From Dyadobacter sp. LHD-138 (GTDB taxonomy: Bacteria; Bacteroidota; Bacteroidia; Cytophagales; Spirosomataceae), in NCBI RefSeq assembly GCF_030929615.1, contig NZ_JAVFVU010000001.1, positions 62,001-126,000 of the forward strand: 64,000 nt of DNA. Reading direction: 5' to 3'. The notes below the pieces were generated by a model. It was not told the origin of the DNA and did not search any database. It saw nothing but the letters and a program-made list of their open reading frames with translations. The translations under genes were made by a program, and so were the position numbers. Position 1 is the stretch's first letter. Each line of letters opens with the position of its first letter. Shown one piece after another: positions 44,162 to 52,320 of the stretch.

Positions 44162-44932
44162 CTACTTTTGCGCAGCCCAGAAAACAGCGTTTTTGAAAAG
44201 CGTTGTATAGGCTTCGTTTTCAAAAAGATCCGGCGAATGCCCCATGAAAATATAAACGTTTTTTGCCGCAACCTTAGAATTTGACCAAACCACCGGATGA
44301 TCGCCCATCTTTATTTTAGAATCGGGCCGGTAGGTTGTTTCATCCACGCTGGCAAGTACTTTTACATTGGGACGCGGGCTTTTATCGTAGATATACCACT
44401 CCTCGGTTTTGATCGTAAAATTTAAAGGAACACCCTTCATAACCGGGTGTGTTTTATCCTCCACCCTAACCTTCCCGGAAGCAAAAGTCGGGATGTAATT
44501 TTTGTATTTGATGCCGCCCATAAACTCCGAAAACCAGTTCCACATCGGATAACCGTCAAATTCGCCCAGCAAAGTCGCGTGGTGAAAACCGATCCAGCCA
44601 CCCTTTGCTTCCTTGATATACTTTTCAAAAGCGGCACCTGCTGTCGGTGTCCAGGCGTAGGGCGGAAAATCAAGCTGGATAAAAAGCTGATACTGGCTTA
44701 AAAATGCATCATTGATTTTCTCCGTGTTTTCAATGTAATCAATGGCGAAATTGTTTTCTGCCGCCAGCTTGTCCAGCCATATCCTTGCCGCTTTTGAATA
44801 CTGGATATGATGCCCCCCGTTTTCAGCGATGGCAATGACTTTAAAGGCTGGTTTGATCTGTGCGAAAGTCGCCTGATTAAAAAAAATAATCAGGCCAATC
44901 GCAAAGGCAACGGTTTTCATTACTATTTTCAT
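44162..44932 (-). CDS. Exported ThuA-domain protein
   Basis: 256 residues, signal peptide (TVAFAIGLIIFFNQATFAQ). The ThuA/trehalose-utilisation-like fold shows the conserved ENGGHHIQYSK near the N-terminus, GFHHATLLGEFDGYPMWNWF in the middle and HPVVWSN and FMGHSPDLF near the end. ThuA-like domains are class I glutamine-amidotransferase-like proteins seen with glycan-degrading enzymes; the reaction is not settled. It starts 16 bases after the GH18 gene and is expected to act in the periplasm with it. Confidence 0.87.
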   Translation of the reverse strand: MKIVMKTVAFAIGLIIFFNQATFAQIKPAFKVIAIAENGGHHIQYSKAARIWLDKLAAENNFAIDYIENTEKINDAFLSQYQLFIQLDFPPYAWTPTAGAAFEKYIKEAKGGWIGFHHATLLGEFDGYPMWNWFSEFMGGIKYKNYIPTFASGKVRVEDKTHPVMKGVPLNFTIKTEEWYIYDKSPRPNVKVLASVDETTYRPDSKIKMGDHPVVWSNSKVAAKNVYIFMGHSPDLFENEAYTTLFKNAVFWAAQK

Positions 44933-44948
44933 GAAAAGTCCCTTTAAC

Positions 44949-46118
44949 TTATTTCAGCGATTTATTAATTTCATCCAGCAAATAGCCCTTCGGATCCGAA
45001 TTATATTCCCAGAACATCACGCCACCCAGTTTATTGGCCAGCACATATTTACATTTTTCGTTCACCGATTTTTCATCATCATAACCGATAAAAACCCTGG
45101 TCTTTTCATTGTACAGATAAGGCGCTTTCGCCACTTCATCCCGATATTCCTTATAGCCCTTTTTATTTACCAGACTGTCCTTAATGTAGCCGTAGCCATC
45201 GATGTAAGCTTTCGCAACAGACATTTGGCCCAGAATAGTCTTGGAGTCTTTCCCCAAAGTGAATGAGCGGCCATAAAACGGAATTCCAAGCACAATTTTT
45301 CCCGCCGGAACACCTGCATTCATGTAAGCCTTCACGCCATTGTCAGCCGATTTTCTCGTTTTGAATTTATCGGTTGCATAAAGTCCGGCATGGTGCACGG
45401 TCGTATCACCTGAGAAAAGATCGTAGGTCATCAGGTTGACAAAGTCAAGATATTGCTGCGCTTTACCCATTTCCGAATGCGGAATAAATTCTTCCCAACC
45501 TGCAACGGCCGTCGTCAAAAGCTTTTTCTGACCATCTTCCTTTTCAAGAACGTCCAGTTCTTTTCTGATCGCCTCAAACATCAGCGTAAAGTTTTCCTTA
45601 TCCTCGGGGCGGTAAACGTTGCCTTCCTCACCCGGCATGGCAGGATACTCCCAGTCAATGTCAACGCCATCCAGTTTATATTTTCTGATAATGTCAACCG
45701 AACTTTTCGCAAATTCCAACCGCGAACTGTCCGTAAGCACCGCATCAGAGAAGTTTTCGCTCCAGGCCCATCCACCGATTGAAATAAGAATTTTAAGGTC
45801 CGGGTTGATCTTTTTAAGCAGGTTCAGCTTCCTGAAATTGGTTGAATCGGTCTTTTCATTGGTAAGAAAAGCCTTTCCATCCTGCACATTTACGAACGCG
45901 TAGTTGATATGGGTAAGCTTGTTCGCAGCAATTTCATCGGTATTAACCAGACCGTGGAAACCGCCAACATAGCCAATGATCACCGGTTTAGCCTCGGTTA
46001 CCGCTGATTTTTCGCTCTCTTTCCCACCACAGGACATAACCGATGCGCCCAGGGCAACACCTGCCAGAAGAGAAAATGCTGCCTTTTGAATTTTGGATCT
46101 TTGAAATAATGAAGTCAT
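44949..46118 (-). CDS. GH18 chitinase-like lipoprotein
   Basis: 389 residues with a lipoprotein signal ending ASVMSCGG (lipidated Cys30). The glycoside hydrolase 18 TIM barrel carries LDGVDIDWEYP, giving the complete DxxDxDxE catalytic motif, preceded by KILISIGGWAWS and followed by NLMTYDLFSG and GIPFYGRSF. It should cleave beta-1,4-N-acetylglucosamine polymers (chitin or related glycans) at the cell envelope. There is no carbohydrate-binding module. It is co-transcribed with the ThuA gene. Confidence 0.93.
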   Translation of the reverse strand: MTSLFQRSKIQKAAFSLLAGVALGASVMSCGGKESEKSAVTEAKPVIIGYVGGFHGLVNTDEIAANKLTHINYAFVNVQDGKAFLTNEKTDSTNFRKLNLLKKINPDLKILISIGGWAWSENFSDAVLTDSSRLEFAKSSVDIIRKYKLDGVDIDWEYPAMPGEEGNVYRPEDKENFTLMFEAIRKELDVLEKEDGQKKLLTTAVAGWEEFIPHSEMGKAQQYLDFVNLMTYDLFSGDTTVHHAGLYATDKFKTRKSADNGVKAYMNAGVPAGKIVLGIPFYGRSFTLGKDSKTILGQMSVAKAYIDGYGYIKDSLVNKKGYKEYRDEVAKAPYLYNEKTRVFIGYDDEKSVNEKCKYVLANKLGGVMFWEYNSDPKGYLLDEINKSLK

Positions 46119-46479
46119 TTGATAAGGGTTTGTTTAGAAATGCAAACAGCCGGAATCTAAATTTCCGATACAGTCCAAATTTCTAACAAAATTCCGTTGA
46201 AATCTAATTTATCACCTGCACATAACGACTACATTGGGAGAATATCAGGCGCTGCTCGCAAATTCTTAGGTAATTAACTTCGGCTGTCGGCGATCGGCTG
46301 TCAGATTTGGCTGAAAAAAGAATTAGCATCGGAAAGACGATATCGATTCAATTTGATAAAGAAGTTGTTTAAACTGATAGATCATCCCTTTGGGATTTTG
46401 CGGGTTGATGGATTTTTTTGCAGCTCTATCGGCTTTCACCTGGGCCACCCAGACGGTCATATGAAGGTAAGAAATTAAA
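46119..46479. other. 361-base spacer
   Basis: It holds the dispersed repeat at 46282-46302 and a small hairpin ATCCC/GGGAT (46384-46396) that could terminate the encapsulin-operon transcript. No gene is visible. The 46119-46260 part should carry the promoter of the GH18 gene, but no clear box was found. Confidence 0.4.
46282..46302 (-). repeat. Dispersed intergenic repeat, copy 2
   Basis: Reverse complement of the 21-base GACAGCCGAT(n)GCCGA-type repeat seen at 128-148, with two differing positions. Confidence 0.5.
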
Positions 46480-47322
46480 TTACAAACTGTTGGTGTTACT
46501 TTCTTCGATCACTTCACGGGGCGTGATCCGTAACTGATGCGTATTGAAAACCTGCGAATAAGGCTCAATGCTTTTGGTCAAAAATACGCTTCCGCCGATG
46601 ATACTGTTTCTACCGATGACGGTATCTCCCCCCAGAATGGTAGTCCGGGCATAGATAATCACGTTGTCTTCCACAGTCGGATGTCTTTTAATATCGGCAA
46701 GGTCTTTGGCAACCTGCAAGGCTCCCAGCGTTACACCCTGATAAATACTGACGTTTTTTCCAATGACCGTCGTTTCGCCAATGACGATTCCCGTGCCATG
46801 ATCGATCATAAACGGAACACCGATCGTTGCATTCGGATGAATATCCACGCCGGTTTTCCCGTGTGCATATTCGCTGACGATACGGGGCAATACCGGTATT
46901 TTCAGCTGGGTGAGCTTGTTGGCGATACGGTAAACCGTGATGGCATAAAACCCCGGATACGAAACAATGACTTCATTGACACTGGTCGCGGCCGGATCAT
47001 ACTCGTAGATCTTACTGGCGTCAAGGCGTAAATCCTGATAAATCCCTTCCAGCGCATTGTAAAATTCACTGACCACACCGACAATATCCAGTCCGGAAGG
47101 TTCCAGATAACTCAGCAGAATATTTTCAAGATCAATCTGATTTTTCTTTAAAATCCCCTCATAGGATGATTTCTTGGGCAAATGATTACTTGGAAACAAA
47201 AACTGGACAAGGTCATTGAGCCACGAAATGGCATCATGAGACGATGGCGTGGCTTCCCATTCGGCATGGTGGGTTTTACGCAGCAGGTTAATTAACGACT
47301 GCGTATTTGTTATTTTATTCAT
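46480..47322 (-). CDS. Serine O-acetyltransferase (EpsC/CysE type)
   Basis: Makes O-acetylserine, the precursor for cysteine synthase. The 280 residues have an alpha-helical N-terminal domain and a left-handed beta-helix with hexapeptide repeats (HPNATIGVPFMIDHGTGIVIGETTVIG, residues ~165-191). The core signatures DHGTGIVIGE, YQGVTLGA and GGSVFLTKSI are those of EpsC-like serine acetyltransferases. Being third in the operon with the family 2A encapsulin shell and the cysteine desulfurase, it is the counterpart of the SrpH-like gene in other such loci and links the compartment to cysteine supply. Confidence 0.92.
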   Translation of the reverse strand: MNKITNTQSLINLLRKTHHAEWEATPSSHDAISWLNDLVQFLFPSNHLPKKSSYEGILKKNQIDLENILLSYLEPSGLDIVGVVSEFYNALEGIYQDLRLDASKIYEYDPAATSVNEVIVSYPGFYAITVYRIANKLTQLKIPVLPRIVSEYAHGKTGVDIHPNATIGVPFMIDHGTGIVIGETTVIGKNVSIYQGVTLGALQVAKDLADIKRHPTVEDNVIIYARTTILGGDTVIGRNSIIGGSVFLTKSIEPYSQVFNTHQLRITPREVIEESNTNSL

Positions 47323-47337
47323 CGGTCATGGTCAGAA

Positions 47338-47390
47338 GATAACCGGCTGTCTGTTAAATTAAAAAAGCAATGAACCGCCAGCCGGTTATC
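47338..47390 (-). promoter_or_regulatory. Inverted repeat between cysteine desulfurase and acetyltransferase genes
   Basis: GATAACCGGCT (47338-47348) and its exact complement AGCCGGTTATC (47380-47390) enclose a 31-base loop. No strong T run follows on the minus strand, so partial termination or attenuation between the two genes is more likely than a full stop. Confidence 0.45.
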
Positions 47391-47421
47391 CTGGGTAATT
47401 TATCCTGAACTTTTCAATAAT

Positions 47422-49497
47422 CTATCTGCCTGCGCTGCGAAGGCGGTAAAGTGTTTCCACCAGCAGGTCCACATCCGAGCAGGTATTATAAAATGCCAGC
47501 GAAGGACGGACTGTGGTTTCAACCCCAAATCTCCTTAAAATCGGCTGCGCACAGTGATGCCCCGAGCGCACGGCAATTCCCTGCTGATTTAACGCCGCAC
47601 CCACCTCTTCTGTTTTATAACCTTCAAAAACAAATGAAAGAACAGACGCTTTGTCGGGTGCCGTGCCGATCAGACGCAGGCCGGGAATGTCTTTCATCAG
47701 ATTGGTCGCATAAAGGAGAAGATAATGCTCGTACTGATGGATCACATCGATGCCGGTCTTGTTGACATAATCAATCGCTGCACCCAGACCAACGGCATCC
47801 GCAATATTTCCCGTTCCGGCTTCAAAACGGTTAGGTGCATCATGGAATTTGGTATGCTCAAAAGTTACATCCTGAATCATGTTTCCTCCACCCTGCCAGG
47901 GCTGGGTTTCATTTAGCAAGTCCTCTTTTCCGTAAAGCACACCTATGCCTGTTGGTCCAAAAACCTTATGACCGGAGAAAACAAACCAGTCGCAGTTCAG
48001 GGCACGTACATCTGAACGCAAATGTGAAACCGATTGTGCACCGTCCACAAGTACCTTAGCGCCGGCTGCATGCGCCATCTCTACAATCCGTTTTGCAGGC
48101 GTTACCGTACCGAGGGCATTGGACACCTGCGTAAACGAAACGAGTTTGGTCCTTGGATTTAACAGCTTGGCGTATTCATCCAGCAAAACCTGCCCGTCGT
48201 CATCCACGGGAATAACACGGAGCTTTAATCCTTTTTTTGCGGCGAGCTGCTGCCAGGGAACGATGTTGGCGTGGTGTTCCAGATGGCTGACAATAATCTC
48301 ATCGCCCGCAGTCAGGTGCTGCTCTCCCCAGGTTTTTGCCACGAGATTAATCGCTTCGGTAGCCCCGCGAACGAAAATGATCTCATTGACAGAACCCGCA
48401 TTCAAAAATAGCTGAACCTTTTGACGTGCACTTTCATAGGCATCTGTGGCGCGGGCTGCAAGCTCATGGGCGGCGCGGTGAATATTGGAATTTTCGTGCT
48501 CGTAGAAATAGGTAATTCTGTCAATAACCTGCCTGGGTTTTTGCGTGGTTGCCGCATTATCCAGCCAGATCAAGGGTTTACCATTTACGCTTTCCTGGAA
48601 AATCGGAAAATCCCTTTTAATTAAATTCACATCAAACGGAGCAGCACCTGCACCGTTTTGGATATGGGGAAAAGATTTTCCGGCAAGCTGCGAGCCATGA
48701 CTGTTCGTTGTCGAGAACGGATCATTCCCCTGAAAACCCGCACCGGATAAAAAATAATACTGAGAACTGCCCAGCCCCGGATTTGTCGGAAGCTGAGGCG
48801 TGCTTTGAAAGGTATTGAGTGAGCTCCAAAGATCGTGTACATCCGGCTCAAAAGCTTTCTCAGCAGAAAAAGGAAAAGCATCACCAGGAGCCGAACCGTT
48901 TTGAATAACCGACGGAGAAATTCCACTTCCTGCCAGCGAGTGGGGCACATGCCCAAGTCCGGTTGAAGCCGGCGCCTTGGGAACGCCTATATGCGGGTCA
49001 TGAAAACTCGTTTGCGGATCACTCAGATTTACGGCATTACCATGCTGCACGGCCGAAGGCGAAACGCCGCTTCCCGCAACAGAGGGTGAGGCATGGCTGA
49101 GTCCGGGATGATCCGTTTGTGTTGTAAGCTGATCAGGCCTGCTGCTTTGCAAGCCACTCAGATTTACTTCACGATCCTTTTGAACACCGGAAGGCGATAC
49201 CCCAAACCGGGAAACCGGCGTGTTTTCGACGGGGAAATGTGGATCCGGCAAACTGGTCTGCGGATCATGCACATTAAACCCTTCACCCTTGCTAAACAAC
49301 GAAGGAAGCCTGTCATGAACCAGGTTCAATGATTTTTCCAACCTTGGATGATCAGCCAGATCGGGTGAAAAATTGGCTTTCGGAACCTCATTGGGCAGTA
49401 ACGAGAATAGCTCATTGGCGAGTTTTTCAAGCTCTGCCACATCAGGCAATCCCGAAATATTTCCGTCCGCGGGGAATTGATTAGTATTTATACTCAT
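47422..49497 (-). CDS. Encapsulin cargo cysteine desulfurase (family 2A), with long repeated N-terminal region
   Basis: A SufS-type PLP enzyme, residues ~288-691, with catalytic Lys511 (SGHKVFGP), Cys649 (SGHHCAQP) and HHANIVPW. It releases sulfur from cysteine. The first ~287 residues are low-complexity and disordered, as in family 2A cargo proteins, where this region targets the enzyme into the shell. It begins with LEKLANELFSLLP (23-35). Two and a half repeats of about 45-48 residues follow, each opening with SGVSPSxxQ (98, 143, 191), with VNLSxxQ(T/S)S (111, 156), and a YYFLSGAGFQG motif at 247-257. The gene overlaps the shell gene end by 17 bases, indicating coupled translation. Confidence 0.93.
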   Translation of the reverse strand: MSINTNQFPADGNISGLPDVAELEKLANELFSLLPNEVPKANFSPDLADHPRLEKSLNLVHDRLPSLFSKGEGFNVHDPQTSLPDPHFPVENTPVSRFGVSPSGVQKDREVNLSGLQSSRPDQLTTQTDHPGLSHASPSVAGSGVSPSAVQHGNAVNLSDPQTSFHDPHIGVPKAPASTGLGHVPHSLAGSGISPSVIQNGSAPGDAFPFSAEKAFEPDVHDLWSSLNTFQSTPQLPTNPGLGSSQYYFLSGAGFQGNDPFSTTNSHGSQLAGKSFPHIQNGAGAAPFDVNLIKRDFPIFQESVNGKPLIWLDNAATTQKPRQVIDRITYFYEHENSNIHRAAHELAARATDAYESARQKVQLFLNAGSVNEIIFVRGATEAINLVAKTWGEQHLTAGDEIIVSHLEHHANIVPWQQLAAKKGLKLRVIPVDDDGQVLLDEYAKLLNPRTKLVSFTQVSNALGTVTPAKRIVEMAHAAGAKVLVDGAQSVSHLRSDVRALNCDWFVFSGHKVFGPTGIGVLYGKEDLLNETQPWQGGGNMIQDVTFEHTKFHDAPNRFEAGTGNIADAVGLGAAIDYVNKTGIDVIHQYEHYLLLYATNLMKDIPGLRLIGTAPDKASVLSFVFEGYKTEEVGAALNQQGIAVRSGHHCAQPILRRFGVETTVRPSLAFYNTCSDVDLLVETLYRLRSAGR

Positions 49498-50401
49498 GAT
49501 AGTTTCCTATTTCTACGTCTTCAAGTACCGCAATCGCATCATCCACCAATACCGCCAGCGAACAATACAGCGATACAAGATAAGATGCAATGGCTTTGTC
49601 GTTAATACCCATGAAACGTACTGATAAGCCCGGAGACTGCTCGCCCGGCAAGCCTGGCTGATACAACCCTACCACGCCCTGACGGCTTTCGCCCGTACGC
49701 AGCAGTAAGATCTTGGTCTTCCCATTTTCAATCGGCAATTTATCAGAAGGGAAAAGCGGAATACCTCTCCATGTAATGAACTGCGACCCGAAAAGTGAAA
49801 CCGTTGGAGGTGGTACGCCTTTGCGGGTACATTCACGGCCGAAAGCAGCGATCGCTTTGGGATGCAGCAAAAAGAAACCCGGCTCCTTCCACACTTTGGC
49901 GATCAGCTCATCCAGATCATCGGGGGTCGGTGCTCCGTTACGCGTCGAGATACGCTGTGACGGAACAATACTTGCCAGCAGGCCATATTCTTCGTTGTTG
50001 ATAAGCTCACTTTCCTGACGCTCCTTAATACTTTCGATCGTCAGACGAAGCTGCTCACTGATCTGGTTATAGGGTTTGCTGTAAAGATCCGAGACGCGGG
50101 TATGCACATCCAAAACCGTATTGACCGCATTCAGATTGTATTCACGCGGATGTTCAACGTAATCGATAAAGGTATGCGGTAACTCACGCTCATCACGACC
50201 GGAACAATCCACTTCCGCCACACTACCCTCTTTTACTTTGTTAAGACGGTAAACGCCGGATTCCACAGGAATCCAGTTCAATAAATGAGTAAGCCAGCGC
50301 GGGGTTATCGATACCATCTGAGGCACCGTACGCGTTGCGATGGCTAACTGCCTGGCCGCTACGTCACCAAGCGCAGTCTGCTTTTCGTTTAATTTTGGCA
50401 T
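49481..50401 (-). CDS. Family 2A encapsulin shell protein (SrpI-like)
   Basis: 306 residues of the family formerly called major membrane protein I/SrpI. It starts ALGDVAARQLAIATRTVPQM (with SITPRWLTHLLNWIPVESGVYRLN) and continues with HTRVSDLYSKPYNQISEQLRLT, GAPTPDDLDELIAKVWKEPGFFLLHPKAIAAFGREC, LLLRTGESRQGVVGLYQPG and VRFMGINDKAIASYLVSLYCSLAVL, the HK97-like shell fold. No cyclic-nucleotide-binding insertion is present, which places it in 2A and not 2B. The shell is expected to assemble around the cysteine desulfurase encoded next and to be involved in sulfur metabolism. It leads the operon and has a promoter-like sequence upstream. Confidence 0.93.
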   Translation of the reverse strand: MPKLNEKQTALGDVAARQLAIATRTVPQMVSITPRWLTHLLNWIPVESGVYRLNKVKEGSVAEVDCSGRDERELPHTFIDYVEHPREYNLNAVNTVLDVHTRVSDLYSKPYNQISEQLRLTIESIKERQESELINNEEYGLLASIVPSQRISTRNGAPTPDDLDELIAKVWKEPGFFLLHPKAIAAFGRECTRKGVPPPTVSLFGSQFITWRGIPLFPSDKLPIENGKTKILLLRTGESRQGVVGLYQPGLPGEQSPGLSVRFMGINDKAIASYLVSLYCSLAVLVDDAIAVLEDVEIGNYHEYKY

Positions 50402-50480
50402 TTGCTTATTTGTTAATTGAACAGAATATTAACTTGACAATTCGAAACGGCTGTGGCCTAAAATCTTAGAAACCACACTG

Positions 50481-50509
50481 CAAACATACAGGAATCCGTT
50501 TTTAGCAAA
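50481..50509 (-). promoter_or_regulatory. Candidate promoter of the encapsulin operon
   Basis: On the minus strand TTTG (50509-50506), a 17-base spacer and TATGTTTG (50488-50481) match the Bacteroidota -33/-7 consensus. The predicted transcript starts about 75 bases before the shell ATG. Confidence 0.55.
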
Positions 50510-50772
50510 CGGCTAAAACAGGGAGTCTACCACAGGGCCTGTTCAGTCACTTGTCTCCAAAAAACGGCGGTCCAAATAATTCTGGTACTCAGCGGCAGAG
50601 GTATGCTAAAACAGGAATTTTATTTTGTAATTTAACATAAATAAGGAAGAAAATTCTTCACAAAGCCCTATGGTTTTAATAGATTTTATGGAATTGTCAA
50701 TCGGATATTGTACCACAAAAATTATTTATATACTAATTCCATAGACTTTATATTTTTATTGAAATAAGTATG

Positions 50773-50780
50773 TAAATTTG
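50773..50780 (+). promoter_or_regulatory. Candidate -7 box of the zinc ribbon gene
   Basis: TAAATTTG matches TAnnTTTG, 30 bases before the ATG at 50811. No TTTG lies at the right -33 distance. Confidence 0.38.
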
Positions 50781-50810
50781 GCACATAGTGGAATTCAGAA
50801 CTTATAGACT

Positions 50811-51251
50811 ATGCTTTCAAAAGACCTTATCGATGCTTATAAGAATGAAGATTTAGCCGCCGAAGCGTTTAAAGAATATCGCATGCGAAAGGGTATTGCC
50901 TGCAAAAAATGCGGTTGCAGCAATCATTACTGGTTAGCCTCCAAGCAACAGTTTCAATGTAAAAAATGCAGGTTTCGCACCACGCTGCAGAGTGGTACTT
51001 TACTGGAAGGAAGCAAATTACCGGTTTCTTACTTTTTTATTGCCTTACACCTATTAATAAAAAAGGGGAATGATCTTAAAATCGAAGAATTTCAGGAGCA
51101 GACCGGACATAAATACAGTGAACCGCTGTATGACTTTTTGAGAAAAATAAAGTTTTACCTTAAAAATAATGATCAAAACGCTATACTCATTGACTTTCTG
51201 GAAGTGGTGAACGGGAATTTTATCGTGCAAAAAGTAGAAACCAATTTATAA
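50811..51251 (+). CDS. Stand-alone IS1595-type zinc ribbon protein
   Basis: 146 residues. A four-cysteine zinc ribbon (Cys31, 34, 50, 53: CKKCGC and FQCKKCRFRTTLQSGTLL) is very like the N-terminus of IS1595/ISXO2 transposases. A helical region follows (SYFFIALHLLIKKGNDLKIEEFQEQTGHKY), comparable to the transposase helix-turn-helix. The DDE/DDNK catalytic domain is absent: the frame ends after a short helical tail, and no remnant of it follows. No terminal inverted repeats or target duplications were seen. It may be a domesticated DNA-binding protein. Confidence 0.75.
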   Translation: MLSKDLIDAYKNEDLAAEAFKEYRMRKGIACKKCGCSNHYWLASKQQFQCKKCRFRTTLQSGTLLEGSKLPVSYFFIALHLLIKKGNDLKIEEFQEQTGHKYSEPLYDFLRKIKFYLKNNDQNAILIDFLEVVNGNFIVQKVETNL

Positions 51252-51290
51252 ATTGATGGTTAACTGAATAACCGGGCTGTTCATGTCCGG

Positions 51291-52115
51291 TTATTGCCGG
51301 TTGCCAATCGAAACACCGAACGTTAACCTGGAATCGGACTTTCTTCTTGAAGCTTCCACAACACTCTCGTACGAGTTTTCATAGCTCGTCCTTAAAACCA
51401 CCCATTTGTTGACCGGAAACTCCAAAGATACAACCGTATTCCAGCGCAGATTTGAAAAGTCTGTGATTGCAGGCTGCACAAAAGTGATGTGGTTGATCCT
51501 GAACCGGTCTTTTGCAAAAGAGTGTTTACCCTTTACGCGGAATGAATTTCGCTGAACGCTTTTTGTGGGTAATTTTCTAAAATTGGTCGATTCATGCACA
51601 ATAGCATTGGTAAGCAGCAACCGGTTTTTGCTCGTATTGATAACCCGGTAACCGACCCCGGCGCCCGCCATGGCCCGCAAAGTGATACCTCTCAAATTGC
51701 TTGTTTCCAGGGTACCCAAACCAAAAACATAAGTCTTTTTTTTCTTAAAAACGTCGATAAATAAATCCACATAGGAATCCCGCTCAGCCAAAATCCCGTT
51801 TTGCTTTCCATAGGTAAATCGTGGATTGGTCGCAATGGAGATTACCGGCCCCGCCAGAATGATTTCGGCCCGCAAAACCATCAGGCTGCGGTTTACATTA
51901 CCGCGCGTAAAATTTCCGTCCCCGATAAAACGGTAGCTCAGCGTATCAAGCTTAAAAACGGAAGGCGTAACCAGCGTATCCGGTGGGAAAGTGGTTATAG
52001 AATCTGCGGCAGGAACCGATGAGCTATCGATTTGCTGCCCGTAAACATGCTGACAAAGAGCGAAAAAGACAAAAGTTAACGACTTAAAAAAGAAATTGAA
52101 AAATGGTTTTCTCAT
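51291..52115 (-). CDS. Exported DUF481-domain protein
   Basis: 274 residues with a signal peptide (FFKSLTFVFFALCQHVYGQQ) and a beta-barrel-like body. The pattern GDGNFTRGNVNRSLMVLRAE, then DLFIDVFKKKKTYVFGLGTLETSNLRG and LLLTNAIVHESTNFRK, is that of DUF481 (YdiY-like, outer membrane) proteins, whose role is unknown. It stands alone, convergent with the zinc ribbon gene and divergent from the helicase. Confidence 0.75.
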   Translation of the reverse strand: MRKPFFNFFFKSLTFVFFALCQHVYGQQIDSSSVPAADSITTFPPDTLVTPSVFKLDTLSYRFIGDGNFTRGNVNRSLMVLRAEIILAGPVISIATNPRFTYGKQNGILAERDSYVDLFIDVFKKKKTYVFGLGTLETSNLRGITLRAMAGAGVGYRVINTSKNRLLLTNAIVHESTNFRKLPTKSVQRNSFRVKGKHSFAKDRFRINHITFVQPAITDFSNLRWNTVVSLEFPVNKWVVLRTSYENSYESVVEASRRKSDSRLTFGVSIGNRQ

Positions 52116-52320
52116 AACAAGTTTTACTGTAATACCACGCCAAAAACTCAGCCTGCTCTCCTACTTAACAATTTCGGGCGTTGTTTATTGTCGTCAATGC
52201 AACTGAAAATTTCGTACGGGTGCAAGCCGCAGCGATGCTGATAATTCCTTCAAATAAACTTAATTTCACACATTGGAACCAAGTTTCCAGGTATATTTAA
52301 TCCCAGGAATCTCTGTAAGA

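Larger units (their letters stand above)
50402..50810. other. 409-base divergent spacer, encapsulin operon / zinc ribbon gene
   Basis: A/T-rich in its right half, no coding frame. It holds the encapsulin promoter candidate (50481-50509), a TGGAATT / AATTCCA inverted repeat (50687-50695 with 50735-50743), a third TGGAATT half-site near 50789, and a -7 box for the zinc ribbon gene at 50773-50780. Confidence 0.5.

Noticed and set aside
50402..51290. A complete IS1595-family insertion sequence around the zinc ribbon gene
   Set aside because: No catalytic domain, terminal inverted repeats or target duplication could be found, so only a stand-alone protein is called.
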